The position numbers and the translations under genes are program-made. Source: Thermohalobaculum sp035527255 (GTDB taxonomy: Bacteria > Pseudomonadota > Alphaproteobacteria > Rhodobacterales > Rhodobacteraceae). From it: a stretch of DNA of 16,505 bases. Location: the NCBI GenBank assembly GCA_035527255.1, contig DATLAW010000026.1:1-16505 (forward strand), read 5' to 3'. The notes under the pieces are model-generated. The model saw only the letters and a list, made by a program, of their open reading frames with translations. It had not been told where the DNA came from and did not search any database. This document shows positions 6,497-14,451 of the stretch, piece after piece (the stretch's first letter is position 1; every line of letters begins with the position of its first letter).

Positions 6497-8326
6497 ATGA
6501 CCAACGTCATCAAGATCGCTAAGCAGCGACGCGCAATGGTTGCTATAGAGCTCGCCAAGCTCGACAATTTCATCCGCTTGGCGGAGGCTTTGGACGAGTA
6601 TGGTCGAGGCGACCGCCCGGCCCTTCCAATTGATGGCTTGATGCCGAGCCTTCTGGAGGCAGATTTCGACTTCGATGTCGACTTCAGCCTCGAAGGCTGG
6701 CCGATGCCTGAAGCCATAGCCGTTATCCCCGCCGTTATCGCCAACGTCAGCGAGGCGAAGCCTCGCAAACCTGTCGATGACCGCATCGTCAAAATTCTCG
6801 ATCGCACCGAGGAGCCCTCCGCCGAACAGCAGGCCGCCGAACAGCAGGCCGCCGAACAGCAGGCTGCCGAAATTCTTGCCACCGAAAAGCGTATGGCCGA
6901 ACAAAGTATGGCCGAACGACTCGCCGCAGAGAAGCCTGCCGCAGAGAAGCTCACTCTTGCGGTGGTCAAAGCCGAACAGTCCACGACCTTGCCTGAAGAG
7001 AGCCGCGAACTGGTAATCCTCCCCAACACGCCCCTTTTGGCCGCTTTCGACTTCTCAAGATTGGCCGCCATCCGCCTGCGGCTTAACGATATTATCAGCA
7101 CGGCCTATGCCAACCTGAAGTCTCGCAGACGCCTCGAGCGACGCTTCAGCGAGCTTAAAGGCGCCTCCCGGCAAGGCTTCATGCATGAACGGATGGCTTT
7201 AACTTCAAGCATGATTGGATTTAATGGCATCGTTTCAGTCCGTCAGTGGGTCAAAGATCTTGTCACGACGGCCAACGCCAATCTTGTAACCGTCGACCAG
7301 CTTCGCAAACAATGGGAGTCGAGGGTCCTTTTGCTCAGCCCGCCCGTCACGTCGACGCCTGTCGATGAGACCGCTGCTGCTGTGGTCGCCGATATCGACG
7401 ACACCGATTTCAAGAACTGGCTCCAATCCGAACCTGCTCGTGGTTCGGTCATGCCGGAGATCGATATAATTCTGGCGGATCCCGATCAGTTTTCCTTCAC
7501 TGACAAAGCTCCGGTGAACGCGAATAATCCCGCCAGAAACATTGCGCGCGCGCCAATTGCGACCCCGAGCGCCGCTAATTTGGTCGACGTCCGGGTCGGG
7601 CAAAGGCTACGCCATCGCCGTTGGATGGCGGGAATGACCAAGCAGCAGCTTGCCGAGCGCACCGGTGTCAGGTCCGAGCAGATCAGGTCGTTCGAGGCGG
7701 GCACTCTGCACATCGGTGACGACATGATGTGGAGCCTCGCGGCGGCTTTGGAAGTGCCGATGACGTACTTTCTCGAGGACCTTGAAGACACAGTGCCTGA
7801 TAGCAGCGCGAAGTCTGCAACAACTGAGAAGGTCTTGTCCGCCGACAGCGCCCAGGCAATTCGTGCAAATGAGAATCCACTCCCCGCCGGGAAAGACGCA
7901 TTACCGTCAGTCGCCGAACTCTCGGTATTGAAGGGAAAGGTTGGCGAAATGGCTGACGATCTCGTGTCTGTGAAGGAAGACGAGCTGGTGCTCACCGAGC
8001 GGCTACCGGTCGACGCTGATCCGGTTGATGTCCACGTTGGCCAAAGGCTGCGTCAACGCCGCTGGATGATGGGAAAGACGAAGCTGCAGCTTGCCGAGGC
8101 TATCAAGGCCACTGCCGACGACATCCAGAAATTCGAGGACGGTGTGACCCGAATTGGCGCAGGCACGATGTGGGAAATCGCAACGGCGCTGGAGGTTCCG
8201 GTGTCTTTCTTCTTCGAGGGCATCGATGGTCAGGCACCGGATACAGGTCAGGCGCGGGCAGAAGTCATCTCCGACGATGAGGCGCTAACACTAATCGGCC
8301 GCGCGCCACGAGCCAAAAGAGCCTGA
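6497..8326 (+). CDS. Large putative regulator with coiled-coil N-terminus and two XRE helix-turn-helix domains
   Basis: A 609-residue soluble protein I cannot name. Residues 1-35 (MTNVIKIAKQRR and on) form a charged amphipathic helix like those at the start of some alphaproteobacterial XRE proteins. Residues 109-152 are Ala/Glu/Gln-rich with three identical AEQQA units, likely coiled coil. Residues 185-275 hold a basic helical segment (LKSRRRLERRFSEL) and a region of unknown fold. Two Cro/C1-type domains lie at about 363-430 and 510-577. They share VGQRLRxRRWMxG, TKxQLAE, the IxxFExG helix and the MW-ALEVP end, so one is a duplicate of the other. DNA binding is expected from the family; targets are unknown. 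The start at 6497 follows TTGAGGATG. GC content looks lower than in neighbours. No enzyme or membrane segment is seen. Confidence 0.85.
   Translation: MTNVIKIAKQRRAMVAIELAKLDNFIRLAEALDEYGRGDRPALPIDGLMPSLLEADFDFDVDFSLEGWPMPEAIAVIPAVIANVSEAKPRKPVDDRIVKILDRTEEPSAEQQAAEQQAAEQQAAEILATEKRMAEQSMAERLAAEKPAAEKLTLAVVKAEQSTTLPEESRELVILPNTPLLAAFDFSRLAAIRLRLNDIISTAYANLKSRRRLERRFSELKGASRQGFMHERMALTSSMIGFNGIVSVRQWVKDLVTTANANLVTVDQLRKQWESRVLLLSPPVTSTPVDETAAAVVADIDDTDFKNWLQSEPARGSVMPEIDIILADPDQFSFTDKAPVNANNPARNIARAPIATPSAANLVDVRVGQRLRHRRWMAGMTKQQLAERTGVRSEQIRSFEAGTLHIGDDMMWSLAAALEVPMTYFLEDLEDTVPDSSAKSATTEKVLSADSAQAIRANENPLPAGKDALPSVAELSVLKGKVGEMADDLVSVKEDELVLTERLPVDADPVDVHVGQRLRQRRWMMGKTKLQLAEAIKATADDIQKFEDGVTRIGAGTMWEIATALEVPVSFFFEGIDGQAPDTGQARAEVISDDEALTLIGRAPRAKRA
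6821..6865 (+). repeat. Three tandem 15-bp units within the XRE gene
   Basis: The unit GCCGAACAGCAGGCC occurs three times in a row, the third differing only in its last base. It keeps the reading frame and encodes AEQQA three times within a predicted coiled coil. Being nearly identical at DNA level, the copies are probably recent and may vary in number between strains. Confidence 0.9.
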
Positions 8327-8436
8327 CGACCGCGATATTCTCTGAATTAGAGCGCCATCAGCAAGCTCAAGAAATCGGAACTGCTTTGGCCCGGTGGCTG
8401 GGGGTTTGTGCACCCGCCATTCTCTCGTATAGAACA

Positions 8437-8454
8437 CCGATCCCACCGATCCCA
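8437..8454. repeat. 9-bp perfect tandem duplication
   Basis: CCGATCCCA is present twice back to back in the 159-bp gap between the XRE gene and the following transporter. It lies just upstream of the chosen transporter start. No function is implied. Confidence 0.8.
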
Positions 8455-8485
8455 GCGAGCCGAGCGCGCCCAGACCGAGAGCCCA

Positions 8486-9826
8486 ATGCCCTCACCTGCC
8501 CGGAACCAGTTCGCGCTTCTGAAGACCCGGCGATTTCTGCCGGTGTTTCTGGTCCAGTTCCTCGGTGCCTTCAACGATCAGGTCTACCAGAAGGCCTTCG
8601 TTGCGCTGATTACCTACCGGCTGGCCGACCAAATCGGGATCGATGTCGCCGCTCTCGGCGCCATCGCCTCGGGCCTGTTCATACTGCCCTTCGCCGTGGT
8701 TTCCCCTACAGCCGGGCAGATCGCCGACCGGGTCGACAAGGCGGTGATGATGCGCTGGGTCAAGGCGTGGGAGATCGTGGTGATGCTGCTCGCGGTCGTC
8801 GGATACCACACCCAGAACATCTATTTCCTGTATTTTGTCCTGCTTCTGATGGGCGCCCAGTCGGCGGTTTTTGCGCCGATCAAATACGGTGTGCTGCCGC
8901 AATACCTGCACCGCGACGAGCTGCTGGGTGGCAACGGCCTGGTTCAGGCCTTCACCTTTCTGGCCATCCTCTTCGGCTCGATTATCGGCAACGAGCTGAT
9001 CCTGACCGATTCCGGCGTGCTCATCGTCTCAATCACCGTGGTGGTGATCGCTGTGGCGGGCTTCGTCGCCAGCCTCTTTGCCCCGCCGGCACCCCCGGCG
9101 GGCGCAGTCATGCCGGTCGACTGGCTGTTTCCACGGGCGATCTGGTCGCTCATCCGGTTGGTTCGGACGCATCCGCCCGCCTTTCGGGCTATCCTGTCGA
9201 TCTCATGGTTCTGGTTCCTCGGCGCGACTTTCCTGTCGCTGCTGCCGGCCTATGCCCGCGACGCGCTGGGTGCCGACGAGGGCGTGTTGACGGTACTGTT
9301 GGCCGGATTCTCGATCGGCGTCGCTATCGGTGCGGTCGCATCGGAGGCGCTCGGACGCGGCGTCGTCGGGTTCGCTTTGCCGCCGATCGGCGCGCTGGGT
9401 TTGGCGGTGATGGCGGTCGAGCTCTGGTTTGCAACGCCTTCGCAGCCCCTGGCGCTGGCGCCGGCACTGATCGACCGATCCGGGTTCTTCGACATCGTTA
9501 CCGGTTGGCGGATTTTCGCCGATTTCGTCATCCTGGCGGCCTTCGCCGGGATCTATGTCACGCCCCTCAACGCAGTGCTGCAGGCCGAGGCGCCACAGCA
9601 GCGCCGGGCGCGCTTCATTGCCGCCTCGAACATGGTCGATGCCAGCTTCATCATCGCCTCGGCGCTGTTGGTGATGGTCCTATTGTGGTTCGGTCTGGAG
9701 GCCACGGAAATCCTGGTTCTGGTCACCCTCAGCGGTCTACCAATGTCCTTCGCAGTGGCACGCTACGCTCCGGCGACGCGGATGGGAAAGGTGGCGCTGA
9801 TGCTTTGGCCCATTGGTCCGCAGTGA
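8486..9826 (+). CDS. MFS transporter of the LplT/Aas type (putative lysophospholipid transporter)
   Basis: A 446-residue polytopic membrane protein. Its N-terminal half matches the MFS part of lysophospholipid transporter LplT and of Aas-type fusion proteins. Examples are FLVQFLGAFNDQVYQKAF near residue 20, the ASGLFILPFAVVSPTAGQIADR loop region and the PIKYGVLPQYLHRDELLGGN motif. LplT flips lysophosphatidylethanolamine inward for re-acylation by Aas. Here the acyltransferase and acyl-ACP synthetase parts are absent, both fused and adjacent, so the substrate is inferred from family only. It is longer than E. coli LplT (about 400), mainly through longer loops. I prefer the ATG at 8486; an in-frame ATG at 8408 would add 26 polar residues that do not look like a signal. 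It ends 24 bp before the YcgN gene. Confidence 0.87.
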   Translation: MPSPARNQFALLKTRRFLPVFLVQFLGAFNDQVYQKAFVALITYRLADQIGIDVAALGAIASGLFILPFAVVSPTAGQIADRVDKAVMMRWVKAWEIVVMLLAVVGYHTQNIYFLYFVLLLMGAQSAVFAPIKYGVLPQYLHRDELLGGNGLVQAFTFLAILFGSIIGNELILTDSGVLIVSITVVVIAVAGFVASLFAPPAPPAGAVMPVDWLFPRAIWSLIRLVRTHPPAFRAILSISWFWFLGATFLSLLPAYARDALGADEGVLTVLLAGFSIGVAIGAVASEALGRGVVGFALPPIGALGLAVMAVELWFATPSQPLALAPALIDRSGFFDIVTGWRIFADFVILAAFAGIYVTPLNAVLQAEAPQQRRARFIAASNMVDASFIIASALLVMVLLWFGLEATEILVLVTLSGLPMSFAVARYAPATRMGKVALMLWPIGPQ

Positions 9827-9850
9827 GCACCCGGTCATGAGCCCCCCGTC

Positions 9851-10300
9851 ATGAGCACAAACAAGCCATTCTGGGAGGCCAAGCCACTCGATTCCATGAC
9901 ACCGACGGAGTGGGAGAGCCTGTGCGACGGTTGTGGCCGTTGCTGCGCGATCAAGCTCGAGGACGAGGACACCGGTGCTATTCACTACACCGACGTGGCC
10001 TGCCGCCTGTTCGACGACCGCAGCTGCCGTTGCGGCAATTACAGCCTGCGTTCCAAGCTGGTGCCGGGCTGCGTCGTGCTGACCCCTGTGAGGCTGCCCG
10101 AGATCGCCCACTGGATGCCCTCGACTTGCGCCTACCGGCTGCTGCACGAGGGCAAACCGCTGTTCGACTGGCACCCGCTGATCACCGGCGACCCGGAATC
10201 GGTCCACGCCGCGGGCATTTCCTTGCGTGGCAAGGTGGTCCCGGAATACGAGGTGGACGAGGACGATCTAGAGGATCATATCGTGACCGGAGACGCTTGA
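9851..10300 (+). CDS. YcgN family (UPF0260) cysteine-cluster protein
   Basis: A 149-residue cytoplasmic protein matching the YcgN/UPF0260 family in length and order of motifs. It has FWEAKPLDSMTPTEWESLCDGCGRCC (Cys25, 28, 31, 32), then Cys51, Cys59, Cys61 and Cys74 within a C-R-L-F-D...C-x-C-x-N-Y context. The eight Cys fit a CxxCxxCC-type metal-cluster ligand set, as expected of the wider zinc/iron-chelating CxxCxxCC family. The biochemical role is unknown. The ATG at 9851 gives the usual N-terminus; its ribosome site is poor and the upstream ATG at 9838 is closed by TGA after five codons. The downstream gene starts right after this stop, so the two are very likely translated from one mRNA. 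Confidence 0.92.
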   Translation: MSTNKPFWEAKPLDSMTPTEWESLCDGCGRCCAIKLEDEDTGAIHYTDVACRLFDDRSCRCGNYSLRSKLVPGCVVLTPVRLPEIAHWMPSTCAYRLLHEGKPLFDWHPLITGDPESVHAAGISLRGKVVPEYEVDEDDLEDHIVTGDA

Positions 10301-11383
10301 ATGACGATCAGTGAGCAGGGGAAAATGGGTATGTTTTTCACTTCCGACAATGCCGCCGGGGTCCATCCGGATATTTTGGCCGCGGTCGCCACCGCCTCCG
10401 AAGGTCCGGCGATGGCCTATGGCAATGACGAGCTGACCTTCCAGGTCGAGCAACGCATTCGCAAGGTCTTCGATGCCCCCGACGCCCGCACCTATTTGGT
10501 CGCAACCGGCACCGCCGCCAATTCGCTGACCCTGGCCTGCCTGTGCCCGCCCTGGTCCACCATATATTGTCACCACGGCAGCCATATCGAGAACGACGAG
10601 TGCGCCGGGCCAGAGTTCTTCACCGGCGGCGCCAAGCTGACGCTTCTGGGCGGCTACGACGCCCGCATCGACGCCGCCGAGCTGGCCGAGAAAATCCGCA
10701 CCGCCACGCCGCATGATGTCCACAATGTCCAGCGAGGTGTTGTCTCGATCACTCAGGCGACCGAACTTGGCGCGATCTACTCGCTCGATCAGGTCCGCCA
10801 ACTCACCGCAATCGCCCACAAGGATGGCATGGGCGTCCACATGGATGGCACCCGCTTCGCCAATGCGATTGCTCGGCTCGGCTGCACCCCGGCCGAGGCG
10901 AGTTGGAAGGCCGGTGTCGACATTCTGTGCCTGGGCGCCACCAAGAACGGCGCCATGGCGGCCGAGGCGGTGGTGATCTTCGACCCGGCCAAGGCCTGGG
11001 AATTCGAGCTGCGCCGCAAGCGCGGCGGTCACCTGTTCTCAAAAATGCGGTTCGTTGCAGCCCAGATGGACGCCTATCTGCACGACGGGCTGTGGCTGAG
11101 CATGGCCACCCACGCCAACGCCATGGCCGACCGGCTGGCGGCGGGCCTGCGGGCTGCACCGGGTTGTAAAGCTCTCAACTCAGTCGAGGCCAACATGATC
11201 TTCGCCGAGATACCGTTGGGCACCCACCGCCGTCTCCAGCAAGCCGGTGCCCGCTATTACCCGAGCCGCGGCGGCCAGGACGAAAACGGCCCCGACGACG
11301 CCCCGTACTATGTCCGCCTGGTCGCCTCGTTCCAGACCACCGAGGCTGCCGTCGATCAATTTATTGGAGTGTTGGCGGGGTAG
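10301..11383 (+). CDS. Low-specificity L-threonine aldolase-type PLP enzyme
   Basis: A fold-type I PLP enzyme of the beta-eliminating-lyase family (PF01212). Threonine aldolases split L-threonine or L-allo-threonine to glycine and acetaldehyde. The N-terminus MFFTSDNAAGVHP matches the family opening. A YGND segment, the GTAAN phosphate-binding loop, the HMDGTRFANA motif with the PLP-contacting Asp, and the Schiff-base Lys in GATKNG (Lys215 from this start) all follow in order. Length is 360 residues from 10301, or 350 from the ATG at 10331. The 10301 start abuts the YcgN stop and has GGAG at 10289-10292. The 10331 start has AGGGGA about 8 bases upstream and fits family N-termini better, so the start is open. 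The exact substrate preference is not readable. Confidence 0.88.
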   Translation: MTISEQGKMGMFFTSDNAAGVHPDILAAVATASEGPAMAYGNDELTFQVEQRIRKVFDAPDARTYLVATGTAANSLTLACLCPPWSTIYCHHGSHIENDECAGPEFFTGGAKLTLLGGYDARIDAAELAEKIRTATPHDVHNVQRGVVSITQATELGAIYSLDQVRQLTAIAHKDGMGVHMDGTRFANAIARLGCTPAEASWKAGVDILCLGATKNGAMAAEAVVIFDPAKAWEFELRRKRGGHLFSKMRFVAAQMDAYLHDGLWLSMATHANAMADRLAAGLRAAPGCKALNSVEANMIFAEIPLGTHRRLQQAGARYYPSRGGQDENGPDDAPYYVRLVASFQTTEAAVDQFIGVLAG

Positions 11384-11455
11384 GGCGGGTCACTGTATCC
11401 ATAGGGGAAAAATGCATTGGGGCCGGTTACAGCGCAGCCCGACGCCAATACCCCG

Positions 11456-12517
11456 CTACTCCTTAACCGACCCATCCAAATTCTTCGTCGCCTCGAACCC
11501 CAGCGCATGCGGGTCGAAATCATAATGCGCCGAGCAGAACTGGCAGTCTGCCGTGACCCGCCCGTCCGTCGTGGTCATATGGCGGATGTCCTTGGCCGAA
11601 TACATCGCCATCGCCGCCTCGACCCGCTCGGCCGAGCAGGTGCAGCCGAATTCGACCGGCTGGGCCGGGTAGACCCGCGGGATCTCCTCGTGGAACAGCC
11701 GGAACAGCAGGTCCTCGATGGCCAGATGCGGCCCGACCAACTCATGCGTATCGGCGGTCCGCATCAACAGATTGGCGCGGCTCCAGTCCTCCTCGCGGCT
11801 GCCCATGGCGGCGACATCATCGGCGGTCATCAGCCCGTCCTCGCCGCTGGCGCCTTCACCGCTTGCGCTGTCGGGCAGGTGCCCGCCCTCGTCCGGCATC
11901 TGTTGCAGCATGATCCCACCGGCCCGCCAATGTGCCGCGCGTCCCGGCATCTCGGCTAGTGCTGTCTGGGCGTGGAACCGCGTCGCGATCTGCTCCGACT
12001 GGGCAAAATAAGTCTCGGCGCAGGCCGCCAGCGAGCCGCCGGACAGCGGCGTGATACCTTGATAGGGCGTCATGTCCGGCCCCTGATCGATGGTCACCGC
12101 GAAGACCCCACTGCCCAGCAACTCGAACGGCTCCGACAGCGACGATGCCACCTCGTCGGCGTCGAAGGCAGCATAGGCGCGGACCCGCGCTGGCTCGCCC
12201 TCAATCTCCGGGGCATAATAGTCGGTTGCGATCAGCCGCACCGACCCTTTACCACGGATCTGCAACGAGAACTTCCAACCGAGTTGCACCGTCTGGCCGA
12301 TCAGCGCCGTCAGCATTACGGCATCGGCGACCAGGCTGGAGACCGCAACCGGGTAGTTGTGCTGACCCAGGATCTGATCCAGCGTCCGGTCAATCCGCGC
12401 CACCCGGCCGCGCATGTTCGAACGCTCGAGCAGGAACGGCAGAATAGTGTCGTCGCCAGAGAATGCAGGGACCGGCGCTGCGGTTGCAGGGTCGAATTCG
12501 GGGATCAGGTCGTTCAT
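11456..12517 (-). CDS. hslO: Hsp33 redox-regulated chaperone
   Basis: Hsp33 is a cytoplasmic holdase switched on by oxidation, when its zinc-binding Cys form disulfides. The C-terminal redox switch is intact: CTC (Cys292, Cys294) and, after 30 residues, CQFC (Cys325, Cys328). This is the family's CxC...CxxC pattern. The core reads as Hsp33 from LGQHNYPVAVSSLVADAVMLTALIG through QGPDMTPYQGITPLSGGSLA to the FEEIPR-like helix FHEEIPRVY. At 353 residues it is longer than E. coli Hsp33 (about 292). The extra length comes from a roughly 30-residue N-terminal lead and an acidic low-complexity insert at about 207-242. The ATG at 12515-12517 follows AGGCGAG. It is divergent from the Nudix gene and converges with the aldolase gene. 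Confidence 0.96.
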   Translation of the reverse strand: MNDLIPEFDPATAAPVPAFSGDDTILPFLLERSNMRGRVARIDRTLDQILGQHNYPVAVSSLVADAVMLTALIGQTVQLGWKFSLQIRGKGSVRLIATDYYAPEIEGEPARVRAYAAFDADEVASSLSEPFELLGSGVFAVTIDQGPDMTPYQGITPLSGGSLAACAETYFAQSEQIATRFHAQTALAEMPGRAAHWRAGGIMLQQMPDEGGHLPDSASGEGASGEDGLMTADDVAAMGSREEDWSRANLLMRTADTHELVGPHLAIEDLLFRLFHEEIPRVYPAQPVEFGCTCSAERVEAAMAMYSAKDIRHMTTTDGRVTADCQFCSAHYDFDPHALGFEATKNLDGSVKE

Positions 12518-12649
12518 CGCGCTCGCCTATGGCTCGGGTTGCGCCGGACATAACGACTGCGCCGCCCGGAATCAACGGCCCGCGATCCGGCGCCGCAGTG
12601 GGGCAGGGGGCGTCTCCAACTTGCCGCAGGGCCGATTTCCGACTGGCCC

Positions 12650-12666
12650 GCATGACAATTTCATGC
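12650..12666. promoter_or_regulatory. Inverted repeat GCATGA-N5-TCATGC before the Nudix gene
   Basis: Perfect 6-bp arms at 12650-12655 and 12661-12666 lie in the 161-bp divergent region between hslO and the Nudix gene. The repeat sits 13 bp upstream of the chosen Nudix start. If the alternative ATG at 12652 is used it would be inside the coding region. It may be an operator or a translation-controlling hairpin. Confidence 0.3.
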
Positions 12667-12678
12667 CATCCAGCATCG

Positions 12679-13131
12679 ATGAAACGCATAGGTGAGCCTT
12701 GGGTCGCGGGTCGCCCGTACCGCGACCGCATCGGCGTCTATGGCCTGCTTGTTGGTCGCGACGGTCGCCTGTTATGCGTCCATCAGCGCGGCATCGACGC
12801 CGAAGAAATGCAGCTTCCCGGCGGCGGCGTCGACCCCGGCGAGCAGCCTATCGCGGCGCTCCACCGCGAGGCCCGCGAGGAGACCGGCTGGGTGATCGGC
12901 CAGCCCCGCCGCTTCGCCACCTTCCAAAGCTATACCTGGCTGTGGGACTATCGCTACTGGTCGCGCAAGGTCCATCTGATATACATCGCCCGCGCGATCA
13001 ATAGCCTTGGCCCACCGATGGAGACCGGGCACACCCCGCACTGGCTGACCCCCGGCGAGGCGGTGCGGGCCCTCGATGTCGAAGGCGACCGCGAGATGGT
13101 GCGCCGGGCCATGATGCAGGGTCTGATCTGA
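12679..13131 (+). CDS. Nudix hydrolase
   Basis: A 150-residue protein that would hydrolyse a nucleoside diphosphate linked to another group. The Nudix box is complete: residues 49-71, G-x5-E-x7-REAREETGW, with the metal-binding Glu64, Glu67 and Glu68. The preceding strand (VYGLLVGRDGRLLCVHQR) and the QLPGGG entry are typical. A Trp/Tyr-rich stretch (SYTWLWDYRYWSRK) after the box may shape the substrate pocket; the substrate cannot be named. Neither the ATG at 12679 nor the in-frame ATG at 12652 has a good ribosome site; I favour 12679 because the residues from there on look family-like. Much longer upstream extensions in this frame overlap hslO antisense and are not credible. Confidence 0.88.
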   Translation: MKRIGEPWVAGRPYRDRIGVYGLLVGRDGRLLCVHQRGIDAEEMQLPGGGVDPGEQPIAALHREAREETGWVIGQPRRFATFQSYTWLWDYRYWSRKVHLIYIARAINSLGPPMETGHTPHWLTPGEAVRALDVEGDREMVRRAMMQGLI

Positions 13132-13250
13132 ACCAGCCCGCCAAACCACGATAACTCAGGAGAAAACGGCGAGCAACGCCGGAGCGGGCATAGTTGGGCC
13201 CGACGATATGGTCTTCGCCGACGCCGACAAGCGCCGCTCAGCGCTACACC

Positions 13251-13278
13251 CGCGCCGGTGAGGGGTGACCCCGGCGCG
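13251..13278. repeat. GC-rich inverted repeat between convergent genes
   Basis: CGCGCCGG (13251-13258) and CCGGCGCG (13271-13278) are perfect 8-bp arms with a 12-base spacer that itself contains GGGG/CCCC-like pairing. It sits between the Nudix stop and the stop of the oppositely directed gene. This is where a two-way terminator would be, but no T tract flanks it. The remaining bases of 13132-13344 show no gene I can support. Confidence 0.5.
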
Positions 13279-13344
13279 AGTCAATGCAACAACGGTGAAG
13301 TCCAACGAGACCGATATCTTGTACGATCGGCTTGCTGCGCCAGC

Positions 13345-14307
13345 TTAACGCGTCAGAGCAATATGCCGACCGGCCACGACCGTGTCGTCTTTGGTCTCCA
13401 TATCGGTTGACCAATCCAGCGCGGTAACCTGCGCATCCTCGGACAGGCCGGTCAGGCCGCTTCCCAGCCCAACCTTCAGCCGCTCGACCAGGGCGACCGT
13501 CGCGTCAAGCCGGTACCCATTCATCATCTGCCCCGCTGCCCGCGCCTTTAGCACCCGGTCATAACTGATGATCCGGTTCTCGGCCGCGGCGCGGAAATCC
13601 ATCACGGCCATCTCCTTGGCGGCGACCATTGCCTGGCGCGCCCGCGCCAGATAGCCCTGCGCCAGAACATTGCCGGCGACGTGGCCGGCGAAGCCATGGA
13701 TCGGGCTCTCGAACGGAGTGATCGTCTCGCCATTGGTGCAGGGCATCGAGATGCTGCCGTTCTGCAGATGCATGATCACCGGCTTCAGCTCGCCCGGAGG
13801 CGCGACGATGACGATGTCGAAGTCGCCGGAGATACTCATGAACTCCGCTGCGCCGAGATACCGGCAGACCACGAGGGCAGAATTCAGCGCCTCGATATCG
13901 TCGGCAGTGACCACGCGCTTTGCTCCGGCATCGCGATCACCCGAGCTCGGGTCACTGTGGTGAATGGTCAGATCGGCCCGGCCGGCATGCGCGAAGGCGC
14001 GCTCCGCGATACCCTTCAGCGCATGGGGCACTGAAACGTAATGCGCCGGCGACAATTCGCGCGCCGGTGTGCCGCTGCGCCGCGTGTTGACCGTCACCGC
14101 GACCGTGAACGCCGGAAATCCGGCACCGCGCGTCGCCGAAAGATGACTGGACAACTTGCGGTCGAAGTCGGTGAAGACATTCCGTTGGATTGTCTGGGTA
14201 ATCACATATTCGCGCTCGTGATGCCGCTCGATATGCGAGACTTCAAGAACTGGAATTCGCTCGAGACCCGGCTCGACGAATTTTTTAAAAACGTCCATTA
14301 TACTCAT
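13345..14307 (-). CDS. Protein of unknown function, 320 residues
   Basis: I do not recognise this family. The frame is long and has normal codon use. The start at 14305-14307 follows GGTAGAG at 6-base spacing; a second in-frame ATG three codons later is possible. No signal peptide, membrane helix, nucleotide-binding loop or Cys cluster is seen (only two Cys), so a soluble cytoplasmic protein is likely. Residues 1-105 alternate charged helix (DVFKKFVEPGLERI) with beta-like stretches (FPAFTVAVTVNT). Residues 140-185 contain a hydrophobic strand pair (EFMSISGDFDIVIVAPP). Residues 215-270 are helical and Ala-rich (LARARQAMVAAKEMAVMDFRAAAENR). It is transcribed away from the ATPase gene across a 308-bp region with several repeats, suggesting shared control. 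Function is unknown. Confidence 0.72.
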   Translation of the reverse strand: MSIMDVFKKFVEPGLERIPVLEVSHIERHHEREYVITQTIQRNVFTDFDRKLSSHLSATRGAGFPAFTVAVTVNTRRSGTPARELSPAHYVSVPHALKGIAERAFAHAGRADLTIHHSDPSSGDRDAGAKRVVTADDIEALNSALVVCRYLGAAEFMSISGDFDIVIVAPPGELKPVIMHLQNGSISMPCTNGETITPFESPIHGFAGHVAGNVLAQGYLARARQAMVAAKEMAVMDFRAAAENRIISYDRVLKARAAGQMMNGYRLDATVALVERLKVGLGSGLTGLSEDAQVTALDWSTDMETKDDTVVAGRHIALTR

Positions 14308-14367
14308 TTACTCTACCTACGCTGGAATCAAACTCAACTGAGACTACCTTAGGAGCCTTTTCTAGAA

Positions 14368-14386
14368 TTGTGAAGCAAAATCACAA
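14368..14386. promoter_or_regulatory. Operator-like TTGTGA-N7-TCACAA
   Basis: A perfect 6-bp inverted repeat 61 bp upstream of the unknown gene's start codon. The TGTGA/TCACA half-sites resemble CRP-family sites, but the spacer is 7 rather than the usual 6 bases, so assignment to CRP is not supported. Confidence 0.4.
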
Positions 14387-14451
14387 GACAAATGAATAAA
14401 AATGATCTATAAAGTTAACGTGATTGCTGCTTCTGGCGAAGAAGTGTCGTG

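Noticed and set aside
9835..9856. Repeated GTCATGAGC just before ycgN as a regulatory duplication
   Set aside because: Two 9-bp copies 13 bp apart give an upstream ATG that stops after five codons; likely chance, with no further support.
11384..11455. Two-way terminator between the aldolase and hslO genes
   Set aside because: Only an imperfect ATTGG/CCAAT-anchored pairing could be found and no T tracts flank it; not strong enough to list.
13210..13263. Short frame MVFADADKRRSALHPRR between convergent genes
   Set aside because: Seventeen codons, no properly spaced ribosome site and it overlaps the GC-rich inverted repeat; no evidence of coding.
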